Origin: JAVJRN01 sp040218415
GTDB taxonomy: Bacteria > Bacteroidota > Bacteroidia > Cytophagales > Cyclobacteriaceae
Direction of reading: 5' to 3'
Length of the DNA stretch: 64,000 nucleotides
NCBI GenBank assembly: GCA_040218415.1
Contig: JAVJRN010000025.1
Location: 50,921 to 114,920 of the forward strand
The position numbers and the translations under genes are program-made. Below are positions 35,201-43,903 of the stretch, piece after piece. Position 1 is the first letter of the stretch, and each line of letters starts with the position of its first letter. Under the pieces are notes generated by a model that saw only the letters and a program-made list of their open reading frames with translations, had not been told where the DNA came from and did no database searches.

Positions 35201-38200
35201 CTTACTGTGCCATTGGCTATTTCAGTATAATTGACTCCTCCGTCAATGCTATGGGCAATAGACAGCTGGTCTGTGGAGGCCGTATTTTCCAGAGTCCAAG
35301 TAATGTTAAATGATTCACCGGCCTCCATGGTTTCTCCGCCATTAGGAGAGGTCAAGGTGACTAATGGGTCTGGAGGTAAAGCAATCGAAAAGTCTGAACT
35401 TGAGATTACCTGAAGGTTGGCACTGGTAATACGAATTCTTGCCTGTTGGGTAACCGTGTTGGGTACAGTCCAACTGAAACGTCCTGCAAAATTTTCGACC
35501 GTGCCTGAAGCTATTTCCGAGTAGGTTTCGCCGGCGTTACTACTGAAATCGACGGTTATATTATCTGTATCATTTAGAAACTGCGTGGACCAAGTAATAT
35601 TGAAAGTCTCACCGACTGTCAAGGCTTCTCCACCATTTGGCTGTATCAAAGAGATCACTGGTACAGGAGCCAAAATAGTAAAAACATTGTCTGAAATATC
35701 TTCGATTGGGTTGGTAATATTTCTCACTCTGACAATAGCTTCAGTTGCGGTGACTTCAGGCACAGCCCAAGTAAAGCGGCTGGCATAAGTTGAAAATAGG
35801 GCTTTCTCTATGATGGAATATGTGGATCCATTGTCACTGCTTAACTCCAGATACAAGCTGTCACTCGATACAATATTTTGACTGGTCCATTGAATATTGT
35901 ATAGCTGACCTCCGGTCAGCACTTCTCCACCATTAGGTTTGGTTAGGCTGAGCGAAGGTGTCGGGGCTGGTATTATTGAAAAATTTGCATTTGATTCATC
36001 ACTGATTGATTGTGTGAAATTTTGCACCCTAATTCTCGCCAAATCGGTCACTTGATTTGGTACGATCCATGAAATCTCATTGTTGGTGATTTCATCATAA
36101 GAACCATTAAATATTCCCTGTTCAGAAAAAGTGACGCCAGCATCTGTACTGAGGGAGACAATGATGCTGTCGGTAGCTAACCAGGTTTGTCCTGTGCTCC
36201 ATCTTATAGAAGTTGTGCTTCCTGCGGTTAGTTGCTCTCCTCCATTTGGTGAGCTTAGATTTAAATCAGGGCAAGTAAAGCATATCGTGAACGCATCGGT
36301 AGTGTCAGACTTGTTTCTCGATGAATTACTTACAACGAATACTACATTCGAGCTTCCTATAAGCGGTAAATTCCAATTGTAGGTTGAAATGTTCCCATCA
36401 TTGGTCAATTGTGAATAAAAAGGACTGGCGACAAAAGTGAATCGGCTTCCTCCATCGATGCTATAACTTAAGCTAAATCTATCATTGCTACCCAAATCAC
36501 CATTCTCCCAGGTTACTTTTGCAGTACTACCTCGGAATATATACTGACCTTCACTTGGAGCCAAAATTTCGACATTAGCATCAAAGAATAATTTGAATGT
36601 AGAAGTAGTATCCGCTACATTTCTCGTGTTATTGAGCACGCGAAAAGTTACGTCATTGTTGAGCGAAGCTCCTAAATCTGGAGCGATCCAATTGTATGAA
36701 GACCTTTTGCCATCATTTGTCAGTTGAGAATGAAATGGACTACCGATGAAAGAATAGTTACCACCGTCAACGTTGTAGTAAAGTGCGAATTGATCATTAG
36801 CACCAAGGTCATTGTTTAGCCAAGAGATGACCACCTGTTCTCCAAACTTGAATTGATCAGTAGAATCGGGAATGTCTAAAGCTACCAATGGCTCAAAATA
36901 CGCTCTAAACGTTTCGGAAGTATCCATGACATTTCTGGTATTGTTTAAGATTCGAATGTCAATCTGGCTTTCAAGGTTTGCACCCAAATCAGGCAAAGTC
37001 CAATTGTAAACGGAAGTATCCCCTGAGTTGGTAAGTTGAGAATGAAATGGACTGGCGATAAACGCAAAATTTCCACCATCAACACGGTAATAGATCGCAA
37101 ACTGGTCATTTGCACCTAAGTCTTGGTTCTTCCATGAAAAGGCAATGCTTTCTCGAAATTTGTATTGTGCGGTGGCTATTGGAGTGATAATTTCAAGATT
37201 TGGCTCAAAATAGGCTCTAAACGTTTCAGAAGTATCCATGACATTTCTGGTATTGTTTAAAATTCGAATGTCAATCTGACTTTCAAGGTTTGCCCCCAAA
37301 TCAGGCAAAGTCCAATTGTAAACGGAGGTATCCCCTGAGTTGGTAAGTTGAGAATGAAATGGACTGGCGATGAACGCGAAGTTTCCACCATCGACACGAT
37401 AATAGATCGCGAACTGGTCATTTACACCTAGGTCTTGGTTCTTCCATGAAAAGGCAATGCTTTCTCGAAATTTGTATTGTTCGGTGGCTATTGGAGTGAT
37501 AATGTCTAAGTCAGGCTCAAAATAGGCTCTAAACGTTTCGGAAGTATCCATGACATTTCTGGTGTTGTTTAAGATTCGAATGTCAATCTGACTTTCAAGG
37601 TTTGCCCCCAAATCAGGCAAAGTCCAATTGTAAACGGAAGTATCCCCTGAGTTGGTAAGTTGAGAATGAAATGGGCTGGCGATGAATGCGAAGTTTCCAC
37701 CATCGACACGGTAATAGATAGCAAATTGGTCATTTGCACCTAGGTCTTGGTTTTTCCATGAAAAGGTAATGCTTTCTCGAAATTTGTATTGTTCGGTGGC
37801 TTTAGGCGTTATAATTTCAAGATTTGGCTCAAAATAGATGCGGAATACTTCGGAGGTATCACTCAGTGATTGCGTGTTATTCAAAACCCTAATCCTAATG
37901 TCATTGTCTAACGAAGCTCCTAAATCAGGAGCAGTCCACGAATAGGAAGAATTATTGCCTGAGTTGGTAAGTTGGCTATGAAAAGGACTGGCGATGAATG
38001 CGAAATTCCCACCATTCACGCTGTAATAAATAGCAAATTGATCATTACTTCCAAGATTAGTATTTTGCCAATTGATCGTAATCGCGTCACCAAACTTATA
38101 CTCGTCGGAGGCTGTTGGAGACGTGATGCCCACTGATTGTACTTTCATGGCAGTCATTTTTTCGGAAGCAGATAGGTTGATGCTACACAGAAAGAGTGCT

Positions 38201-38253
38201 GACAAAAGACAAAAAACAGAAACTTGAACGTGTACTTGAAGGGGCCTCATCAT
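32224..38253 (-). CDS. Giant T9SS-secreted repeat protein
   Basis: The protein has 2,009 residues if translation begins at the ATG at 38253, which starts a good signal peptide (MMRPLQVHV... LFLCSINLSAS). The frame extends to 38358 but there overlaps the operator-like palindrome. It contains 13 Ig-like units of the Ser-Thr-rich/Kre9-Knh1 kind: six of ~104 residues (YKFRESI.FSW...SPFHSQLTNSG) and seven with PNGGE...W. A short leucine-rich stretch (LDLSDKGIVGDF, LDISQNGFTSL), further beta domains, an SdrD_B/CarboxypepD_reg-like module (DNGEFEFNFLPPGLYRFNIE) and a C-terminal T9SS type A sorting domain (LSIYPNPTSDFLTI...KIVIKH) follow. It is expected at the cell surface, probably in adhesion. Confidence 0.92.
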   Translation of the reverse strand: MMRPLQVHVQVSVFCLLSALFLCSINLSASEKMTAMKVQSVGITSPTASDEYKFGDAITINWQNTNLGSNDQFAIYYSVNGGNFAFIASPFHSQLTNSGNNSSYSWTAPDLGASLDNDIRIRVLNNTQSLSDTSEVFRIYFEPNLEIITPKATEQYKFRESITFSWKNQDLGANDQFAIYYRVDGGNFAFIASPFHSQLTNSGDTSVYNWTLPDLGANLESQIDIRILNNTRNVMDTSETFRAYFEPDLDIITPIATEQYKFRESIAFSWKNQDLGVNDQFAIYYRVDGGNFAFIASPFHSQLTNSGDTSVYNWTLPDLGANLESQIDIRILNNTRNVMDTSETFRAYFEPNLEIITPIATAQYKFRESIAFSWKNQDLGANDQFAIYYRVDGGNFAFIASPFHSQLTNSGDTSVYNWTLPDLGANLESQIDIRILNNTRNVMDTSETFRAYFEPLVALDIPDSTDQFKFGEQVVISWLNNDLGANDQFALYYNVDGGNYSFIGSPFHSQLTNDGKRSSYNWIAPDLGASLNNDVTFRVLNNTRNVADTTSTFKLFFDANVEILAPSEGQYIFRGSTAKVTWENGDLGSNDRFSLSYSIDGGSRFTFVASPFYSQLTNDGNISTYNWNLPLIGSSNVVFVVSNSSRNKSDTTDAFTICFTCPDLNLSSPNGGEQLTAGSTTSIRWSTGQTWLATDSIIVSLSTDAGVTFSEQGIFNGSYDEITNNEISWIVPNQVTDLARIRVQNFTQSISDESNANFSIIPAPTPSLSLTKPNGGEVLTGGQLYNIQWTSQNIVSSDSLYLELSSDNGSTYSIIEKALFSTYASRFTWAVPEVTATEAIVRVRNITNPIEDISDNVFTILAPVPVISLIQPNGGEALTVGETFNITWSTQFLNDTDNITVDFSSNAGETYSEIASGTVENFAGRFSWTVPNTVTQQARIRITSANLQVISSSDFSIALPPDPLVTLTSPNGGETMEAGESFNITWTLENTASTDQLSIAHSIDGGVNYTEIANGTVSTFNGTYSWTVPFEVGTNNKIKVTNTTADVADESDANFTIQATPTITVITPNGGESITVGDEFEVTWTSENIGAEEIFIVELTTNGGASYIEIARGAFVSTYNWMVPDLPNNSSSMIRVSTTARDATDRSNNFFSIVAPVSVVVTNPNGGELWEVGSQQTIRWSGVSFESNDLIQVFLSTDNGASFELLTEGSSRDFNGSFNFQVPATNSTQCLVKVLNDTKAVEDISDATFEMGTVDRTLTVERPNGGETWLVGTQEIISWTTTNTPDNDQLMFEISFDGGTTFTRIGSITTFGAYNNNQASYGVPNTQSDNVIIQLTNVTRGISDQSDAPLSIVSEISPVWFSLEGNIVGDELSLDYLLNEVSTLYLVAVAAGDEVPTESAIKLAAQGENPIPNQILAATADFNTLGTPGSTQSSGVFVREAFYDIHAIAEDIDGNISNIQSLRSLFATFTPAEQDSVTINEIYEIYDGASWRNTAENWTGLALSAREEVTLNDDNRVVGLDLSDKGIVGDFSNAFFTLSALASLDISQNGFTSLLSLESMTALTSLNVSDNALDFGDLLLAESLLSNASNYTPQASVRTVASDTIPTGSSFLLQAFTQGAGNNYTWRLSNLLATNEVVTAATQASYFIDQLVFENMGTYRLTIENPAFPDLILESDEIVIAASANLTGSIQGINDQPLAIGNVRLLQIIESDTGYFNARTVPVSNGAFTANNLVIGRYLAITDSEQLDAEDKKIYLPTYYRDTDLWTEADTILLFNDQDINDYTMQFFPAPLGPDDGEGVVVGTVESDFDEGRLLERRKVKKAGCSVRRFRASGRDIYQDGTWELLAYVETNDNGEFEFNFLPPGLYRFNIEFPGIPMDPDSFVEFEIGGNGFDANNFKLEAFITENGIEVTRVGLLSIYNQGFKSLSIYPNPTSDFLTIAYDRLLSEDYVVEIHNLQGQLLIQEKLNDGFDQKLKIQVSHLESGVYLATFKQLGGRNATLSMKIVIKH
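36902..37837. repeat. Three tandem 312-bp coding repeats
   Basis: GCTCTAAACGTTTC recurs at 36902, 37214 and 37526, and the 312-bp (104-codon) units are nearly identical, with only scattered changes. They encode Ig-like units 2-4 of the surface protein. The outer units are more diverged, so this core expanded recently. Confidence 0.9.
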
Positions 38254-38298
38254 AATATTTAATTTTTGTAGCTTCAAAGCTATCGGCTGTATCAATTT

Positions 38299-38328
38299 TA
38301 TAATATACCGTCCAGACGGTATATTATA
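38299..38328. promoter_or_regulatory. Perfect palindrome, TetR-type operator candidate
   Basis: Fourteen bases (TATAATATACCGTC, 38299-38312) are exactly inverted at 38315-38328 around a 2-base centre. The core ATACCGTCCAGACGGTAT has the two-fold symmetry typical of TetR-family operators. It lies 46 nt before the giant surface gene and about 100 nt before the divergent AMP nucleosidase gene. No regulator gene adjoins it, and it has no T-run of a terminator. Confidence 0.55.
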
Positions 38329-38431
38329 TCGGATGCTTGCGCTAAAAAGAGGGTACAATTCGGAGTAAATAAATTAAGTTTAGGGTGACCATTTGATTGA
38401 TGGTGACCGACATTTTACAAAAAAGAGCGAG

Positions 38432-39202
38432 ATGAAAACCAAAAAAGAAATAGTAAAAAACTGGCTGCCAAGATATTCAGGACAACCTCTGGATTATTTT
38501 GGTGAGTATATATTGCTTACCAATTTTAAAAACTATGTACGACTCTTTGCCGAATGGCACGGTGTGGAAATGGTTGGGGAGTCTAATACCTTTCAATGCG
38601 CCTCTGCTGATGGTATGACGATCATTAATTTTGGGATGGGATCGGCCAATGCCGCCACGGCCATAGACCTGCTCACGGCGATTCATCCAAAGGCGGTATT
38701 GTTTTTGGGAAAATGTGGAGGCCTCAAAAAGAAGAATGAAGTGGGGGATTTGATTTTACCTATTGCGGGTATACGTGGTGAAGGAACATCCAATGATTAT
38801 ATGCCCAATGAAGTGCCCGCCTTACCCGCATTTGCATTGCAAAAAGCCATATCTACGACGATCAGAGAATACGGTCAAGATTATTATACTGGAACAGTGT
38901 ACACCACTAATCGCCGAGTATGGGAGCATGACGATAAGTTTAAAAAATATCTGCGTAAGCTTCGCGTCATGGCGATTGATATGGAAACGGCCACCATATT
39001 CACAGCAGCTTTTGCCAATGAAATACCGGCTGGAGCGCTATTGCTGGTGTCAGATATTCCCATGATTCCTGATGGAGTTAAAACGGACGAGAGCGACAAA
39101 AAAGTAACTGCTCACTTTGTAGACCAACATTTGAAAATTGGCATTGACTCGTTGAAGCAGCTGATGAATCGCTCACAAACCGTGAAGCATTTGATTTTTT
39201 GA
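38432..39202 (+). CDS. AMP nucleosidase, short form
   Basis: The ATG at 38432 gives 256 residues; the frame opens earlier at a TTG (38393), but that is unlikely. The protein matches the short Bacteroidota AMP nucleosidase of the PNP_UDP_1 fold, which splits AMP to adenine and ribose 5-phosphate. Landmarks are INFGMGSANAATAIDLL near residue 60, VLFLGKCGGLKKK, LPIAGIRGEG, and the nucleoside-binding VMAIDMETATIFTAAF with the conserved Met-Glu pair. It is cytosolic and purine-salvage related. It is divergent from the giant surface gene and shares its palindrome-bearing intergenic region. Confidence 0.88.
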   Translation: MKTKKEIVKNWLPRYSGQPLDYFGEYILLTNFKNYVRLFAEWHGVEMVGESNTFQCASADGMTIINFGMGSANAATAIDLLTAIHPKAVLFLGKCGGLKKKNEVGDLILPIAGIRGEGTSNDYMPNEVPALPAFALQKAISTTIREYGQDYYTGTVYTTNRRVWEHDDKFKKYLRKLRVMAIDMETATIFTAAFANEIPAGALLLVSDIPMIPDGVKTDESDKKVTAHFVDQHLKIGIDSLKQLMNRSQTVKHLIF

Positions 39203-39316
39203 AAGGTTCGGTTTGGAGGAGAAAATGATTTTTTTTTAGTCTAAAAGGCTTTTCTGGGAGACTTTTTAAACCACTAAAGGCTCAGACCTGAAGTGTTCAT
39301 TAAGCGTGATTATTTC

Positions 39317-40879
39317 TTAACGCTCCTTTCGATCAATAATTCGGGACATCACTCTTTCGCCATCCATGGCTGCACTCACAATACCGCCGGCATAGCCGGC
39401 ACCTTCGCCACAAGGATATAGGTTTTTGATCTGAGGATGGGCCAAAGTTTGATCATCTCTCGGTATTCTCACTGGTGAAGAGGTTCTACTTTCAACGCCA
39501 ATGATCTGCGCTTCATTGGTTAAATATCCTTTCATTCTTTTGCCAAAATGCTTAAATCCTTGTTTAAGTCTTTTTCCAATAAAATCAGGCAACATTTCTT
39601 CCATAGCGACAGAATTTAATCCGGGCTGATAGGAAGTTTCATTTAGCTCAGGAGAAAATTTCCCATTTACAAAATCAATGAGTCTTTGTGCTGGAGCCAC
39701 TTGGGTTTTACCGCCAGCCTCCCAAGCGGCTTTTTCTACATCGGCTTGAAACTCCATGGCTGCCAAGTTGCCAAATTTGTGGTAGGCTTTGATATCTTCC
39801 AGTTCCACAGCAGCCACGATCCCCGAGTTGGCATATTTGCTGTTTCTGCGCGAAGGACTCATGCCATTCACCACCAATTCACCAGGAGAAGTGGCGGCTG
39901 GCACAATAAATCCACCAGGACACATACAAAAAGAAAACACGCCACGTTCCGTGTTTTGCACCTGCGTTTGGGCTACCAAAGCATAGGCAGAAGGAGGTAA
40001 ATATTCTCCTCTATCATCACAATGATATTGGATGCTGTCTATGAGTTGTTGGGGATGTTCTACGCGTACGCCGAGTGCAAATGGCTTGGCTTCAATCGTT
40101 ATTTTATGTTGTTCGCAGAGTCTGAAAATATCTCTTGCACTATGACCGGTCGCTAGGATAGTGGCTACTCCTTTGATCGTATCGCCATTGGCTAGTTTAA
40201 CCGCTTTGATTTCCTCGGATTCCAACACAAAGTCGACAACTTTTGCATCGAAAATGACCTTACCACCAGCGGCTTCTATCGTTTCTCGAAGTGCAGTGAC
40301 TATTTTCGGGAGCTTGTTGGTGCCGATATGTGGATGAGACTCAAATAGAATGTCTTCTGGTGCTCCGTGAGCCACCAAGATTTCGAAAACCCGTCTTACG
40401 CTTCCTCTTTTTTTCGAACGTGTATAAAGCTTTCCATCCGAGTAAGTTCCTGCGCCACCTTCCCCAAAGCAATAGTTGCTGTCCGGATTGACGATATGGT
40501 CTTTGTTAATAGCGGCTAAGTCTCTTCTCCGCGCTCTTACGTCCTTGCCACGATCAAGTATAACCGGTTTGAGTCCGTTTTCGATGGCTTTTATGCCTGC
40601 AAAAAGGCCTGCAGGTCCTGCGCCAATAATGATGACTTCAGGCGCACTTTCAACGTTATGGTTTTTCTGGAAATACTCAACATATTCGACACCCAAAGGC
40701 TTTTGATCAATGGCAACCCGCAGATTGATTTTGATTTTTTGCTGCCGGGCATCAACTGATCTTTTTGTAATGGCAAAGTGCTGATCTTCCGCAAGCTTCC
40801 CGATCTTTTTAAGATGTTCGCTTAGGTTTTCTTCACTAAAGCCGAGGTGAGGAGGCACGACAAGATCAATTTCCGACAT
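39317..40879 (-). CDS. FAD-dependent dehydrogenase-like protein (COG2509 type)
   Basis: This 520-residue cytosolic flavoprotein has a small N-terminal domain (1-75) followed by a Rossmann FAD site (VIIIGAGPAGLFAGIKAIENG near residue 82). Other family motifs are NYCFGEGGAGTYSDGKLYTR near 136, ATGHSARDIF near 240, FCMCPGGFIVPA near 318 and YPCGEGAGYAGGI near the end. It belongs to the HI0933-related group of uncharacterised NAD(P)/FAD-dependent oxidoreductases. The substrate is unknown. The gene is downstream of the Nfu gene on the same strand, separated by a hairpin. Confidence 0.88.
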   Translation of the reverse strand: MSEIDLVVPPHLGFSEENLSEHLKKIGKLAEDQHFAITKRSVDARQQKIKINLRVAIDQKPLGVEYVEYFQKNHNVESAPEVIIIGAGPAGLFAGIKAIENGLKPVILDRGKDVRARRRDLAAINKDHIVNPDSNYCFGEGGAGTYSDGKLYTRSKKRGSVRRVFEILVAHGAPEDILFESHPHIGTNKLPKIVTALRETIEAAGGKVIFDAKVVDFVLESEEIKAVKLANGDTIKGVATILATGHSARDIFRLCEQHKITIEAKPFALGVRVEHPQQLIDSIQYHCDDRGEYLPPSAYALVAQTQVQNTERGVFSFCMCPGGFIVPAATSPGELVVNGMSPSRRNSKYANSGIVAAVELEDIKAYHKFGNLAAMEFQADVEKAAWEAGGKTQVAPAQRLIDFVNGKFSPELNETSYQPGLNSVAMEEMLPDFIGKRLKQGFKHFGKRMKGYLTNEAQIIGVESRTSSPVRIPRDDQTLAHPQIKNLYPCGEGAGYAGGIVSAAMDGERVMSRIIDRKER

Positions 40880-40897
40880 AAGGCAAAATGGGTGTTT

Positions 40898-40936
40898 TTT
40901 AATCCTGACAAGTTTTAAAAACCTATCAGGATTAAA
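40898..40936. other. Hairpin between Nfu and FAD-protein genes
   Basis: TTTAATCCTGA (40898-40908) is exactly inverted at 40926-40936, and GTTTT/AAAAC extends the stem toward the loop. In the direction of the flanking genes no T-run follows, so it may attenuate or protect mRNA rather than terminate. Confidence 0.5.
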
Positions 40937-40962
40937 GGATTATTCTTTCTTGCAGAAATTCT

Positions 40963-41547
40963 TTAAACGCCTTCAGCCACCACTTCGGTAACCTCAGGAA
41001 TCATTTTTTTCAATAAGTTTTCGATACCAGCTTTCAACGTTACGGTAGAGGAAGGACAGCCAGAGCACGAGCCTTGCAGTAGTACTTTTACCGTACCTTC
41101 ATCGAATGAGTGAAATGAAATAGCGCCACCGTCCATTTCTACGGCTGGGCGGATGTATTCATCCAATATACCCTTGATCCTCGCTTCGATATCCGTATCG
41201 CTTTCTAGTACTTTGTGGTCTTCTTCCACATTTTCTTCAATGAGGATCTGCCGACCGTCTTCAAAGAATTGTTTGATAAAAGCCTGAACTTCACCTTTTA
41301 CCTCGTACCAATCGGTCAATTTATCTTTGGTTACCGTCACGAAGTTGCTCATGTAAAAGACTCGTTTTACATAGGGGAAATCAAATAACTCAGCGGCTAG
41401 CGGTGCATTTGCAGCACTTTCTTTATCTGGAAAGTCCCTACTTACACCTTCAGGAAGTAATAAAAAGTTAGTCACAAACTTCAATGAGTTTGGATTAGGA
41501 TTGGCTTCTGTATAAATATTTATCGGCTGTTTTGTAGTGGCTTCCAT
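40963..41547 (-). CDS. NifU-family Fe-S scaffold or carrier protein (Nfu)
   Basis: This 194-residue protein has an Nfu N-terminal domain (about 10-95; TEANPNPNSLKF, then FDFPYVKRVFYMSNFVTVTK) and a C-terminal NifU domain (about 122-194) with the cluster-binding CSGC (C161, C164). It delivers 4Fe-4S clusters to client proteins in the cytosol. The two-domain form is standard for Bacteroidota. It is cotranscribed with, or just upstream of, the FAD protein; a functional link between the two is possible but not shown. Confidence 0.93.
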   Translation of the reverse strand: MEATTKQPINIYTEANPNPNSLKFVTNFLLLPEGVSRDFPDKESAANAPLAAELFDFPYVKRVFYMSNFVTVTKDKLTDWYEVKGEVQAFIKQFFEDGRQILIEENVEEDHKVLESDTDIEARIKGILDEYIRPAVEMDGGAISFHSFDEGTVKVLLQGSCSGCPSSTVTLKAGIENLLKKMIPEVTEVVAEGV

Positions 41548-41658
41548 TGTGTCTATTTATTATAAATATGTAATAACTATTTACTGCTAAATGCAAATGT
41601 CAACGAAAAGTTCAAGGTTCCTTGCTTTTCTTCCATAAAAAAAAGGTCACTTTGCAAA

Positions 41659-42261
41659 ATGAATTCTTCATTGGCTACTTTTTTCGGGATGGATCCCGAG
41701 ACTTTTTCATTAGTTCTTTTACCCATCTTCATTTTTCTTGCTCGGATTGTGGATGTGTCAATCAATACGCTCAGAATCATTTTCATGCTTCATGGAAAGA
41801 TGTTAATAAGTACTGTTTTTGGATTTCTTGAAGCATTAATATGGTTGATTGCGATTGGTCAAATTTTTCAAAATTTGGATTCTGCAGTTACCTATTTGGC
41901 CTATTCTGGTGGTTTTGCTGCGGGTATTTTGGTAGGTATGCTGATTGAAGAAAAATTGGCTTTGGGCAGGGTCATGGTCAGGGTCATTACCCGAGTTTCT
42001 GCAGAAGATTTAATTAAATATTTCGAGGAAAATAGCTATCGATATAGCTTTATCGACGCTAATTCTAACGAAGGAGAAGTCAGTATTATATTCACGGTTA
42101 TCAAAAGAGAACAACTCAAGGAGACCATAAAAATTATCAAAGCGTACAATCCTTTGGCCTTCTACACGGTAGAAGGAGTCAAAAAAGTAAGTGACGATGA
42201 CGTGTCCAATGAGCGAAGTTTTTCTTTCGGCACTAAGTGGAAGAATGTTAATCTTCGCTGA
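41659..42261 (+). CDS. DUF5698/DUF2179 (UPF0316) membrane protein
   Basis: This 200-residue protein has three membrane helices (about 15-35, 45-70 and 72-95; IFLARIVDVSINTLRIIFMLHGK is a UPF0316 signature). A cytosolic DUF2179 domain (about 105-185; RVITRVSAEDLIKYFEENSYRYSF) follows. The DUF2179 fold is a small alpha/beta domain also found in YitT proteins. The function is unknown. Its 3' end overlaps the convergent transporter gene by 14 bp. The start at 41659 is the first ATG with a suitable N-terminus. Confidence 0.85.
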   Translation: MNSSLATFFGMDPETFSLVLLPIFIFLARIVDVSINTLRIIFMLHGKMLISTVFGFLEALIWLIAIGQIFQNLDSAVTYLAYSGGFAAGILVGMLIEEKLALGRVMVRVITRVSAEDLIKYFEENSYRYSFIDANSNEGEVSIIFTVIKREQLKETIKIIKAYNPLAFYTVEGVKKVSDDDVSNERSFSFGTKWKNVNLR

Positions 42262-43651
42262 GTTCTCCCTCGCTGCTGGCTATTAAAGCAGCTACGGTAG
42301 CATCTCCCGTAATATTGGCCACTGTTCGCGTCATATCGAGAATTCTGTCCACAGGAAATATGATGGCGATCCATGCGGGGTTTAAACCCACGGTTTGAAT
42401 GATGATGATCAACATCACCAAACTAGCTCCTGGAACGGCCGCCGTTCCAATAGAACCGAGCGTAGCAGTAGCGACAATCGCCAACTGTTGTGAAAACGTG
42501 AGGTCTATATAATGTAGCTGAGCCAAAAATACCGACGCAATGGCTAGATACAAGCTCGTGCCATCCATGTTGACGGTAGCGCCAATTGGCAATACGAAGC
42601 TGGATACATTTTTAGAAACACCCAGGTTTTCTTCCACACATTCCATGGTCACTGGCAGAGTAGCCGCACTTGAACTTGTGGAAAAGGCTAAAAACTGAGC
42701 TGGCGCAATATTTTTGAAGAATCGATTATAATTAATCTTCTTCACGAATAACTTGGCCAAGGTTGGATAAAATACAAAAATCATAAAGCCAAGACCGATA
42801 AGCACCGTAATTGTGTAAGAACCTAAGCTCTTAAAAATTTCAAAAACTTCACCTGGGCTGTTGGCCATTTTTGCCACCACGCCGGCAAGGAGCGCGAAAA
42901 CAAAAAACGGGGCGGCTTCCATAATGGTATCTACCATTTTCAAGAAAACCTCGTTGATGGACTCGATTAGTTTTTTCACAGGAGCGACTTTGTCATTGGG
43001 CAATACAGCCATGGTGATGCCAAAAAAGATGGCGAAAAAGATGACCTGTAGCATCAGCTTATTGTTCGAGATAGAAAGAATGATATTCTCAGGAACCATG
43101 TCGACAATAAACTGTAATGGAGGCGTGTCATTCTGTTCCTGCGCTAGTGACATTTTATCGGAAACCTGGCTGGCATCATTGTAAGAGCCTGAAGCTTTTA
43201 CCTCAGCGATGATGTCGGCATACTTAGCTTCTGCCAAGAAATTTTTTCCGTCTTTGATTTTTACACTTGGAGTTTCGGCAACCCACAGCTCGTAGGAAAT
43301 TCTGTTTTTGATTCTCTGAGCTTCGTCAATATGGCTACCTGGCACGAGTACATTGACCACCAATAAACCCACGCCAATAGAACAGACGGTGGTTACAAGA
43401 TAAAGTAGGAGCGTTTTAGCACCCATTTTGCCCAGCTTAGAAGTATCCTCCAGGCTGGAGATTCCATTGATAATAGAAAACAAAACCAACGGCACGGCAA
43501 TGAACTTTAATAAGCGAATGAAAATAGCACCAAAAGGGTCAATCCAGTCGATAGTGAATTGGTTCCAACCAGCTGCACTGGAAAGAAATGCCCAGCCAAT
43601 GCCCAGTACTAATCCGATAATTATTTTGACGTGTAGAGGAAGGTTTTTCAT
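42248..43651 (-). CDS. Dicarboxylate/amino acid:cation symporter (DAACS family)
   Basis: This 467-residue integral membrane protein has about eight helices. Transport-core motifs are visible: the serine-rich hairpin FSTSSSAATLPVT near residue 335, the NMDGTSLY motif near 366 and a C-terminal hairpin GAAVPGASLVML with DRILDMTRTVANITGDATVA. These are the substrate- and Na+/H+-binding parts of GltP/GltT/DctA transporters. It is expected to import glutamate, aspartate or C4-dicarboxylates. The periplasmic loop between helices 3 and 4 is longer than usual (about 125-185). Confidence 0.93.
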   Translation of the reverse strand: MKNLPLHVKIIIGLVLGIGWAFLSSAAGWNQFTIDWIDPFGAIFIRLLKFIAVPLVLFSIINGISSLEDTSKLGKMGAKTLLLYLVTTVCSIGVGLLVVNVLVPGSHIDEAQRIKNRISYELWVAETPSVKIKDGKNFLAEAKYADIIAEVKASGSYNDASQVSDKMSLAQEQNDTPPLQFIVDMVPENIILSISNNKLMLQVIFFAIFFGITMAVLPNDKVAPVKKLIESINEVFLKMVDTIMEAAPFFVFALLAGVVAKMANSPGEVFEIFKSLGSYTITVLIGLGFMIFVFYPTLAKLFVKKINYNRFFKNIAPAQFLAFSTSSSAATLPVTMECVEENLGVSKNVSSFVLPIGATVNMDGTSLYLAIASVFLAQLHYIDLTFSQQLAIVATATLGSIGTAAVPGASLVMLIIIIQTVGLNPAWIAIIFPVDRILDMTRTVANITGDATVAALIASSEGELSED

Positions 43652-43903
43652 GATCGCTTATTTGTCAGCCGTGAATTTAGCTATTAACTAGAAATAGTCT
43701 TAGTTAGGGAGACTTTTAGTCGAGATAATCTCCTGAAAGTGCCTTTGGATTATCAAAAACGTAAACGTTTGTCAGTGATCTGTCTTTTGTTTTTGGTTGC
43801 TGAAAAGCCTCATGCATAACATACGCTAATGCTTTATATAATAAATATTAATTTTCTATTATGATTTAATTGGTCGTGTTTTGTACTGTTCAAAAGTAGA
43901 AAA

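Noticed and set aside
36902..37837. CRISPR-like or assembly-error explanation of the 312-bp repeats
   Set aside because: The units are in frame, encode complete Ig-like domains and differ at scattered positions, so they are real tandem domain duplications. There are no short spaced repeats.
38254..38358. N-terminal extension of the giant T9SS protein to 38358
   Set aside because: The extra 35 codons have no signal features, precede a clean signal peptide and overlap the perfect palindrome, so they are upstream regulatory DNA.
40898..40936. Intrinsic terminator for the Nfu gene
   Set aside because: The stem is perfect, but no T-run follows in the direction of transcription, so it was listed only as a hairpin.
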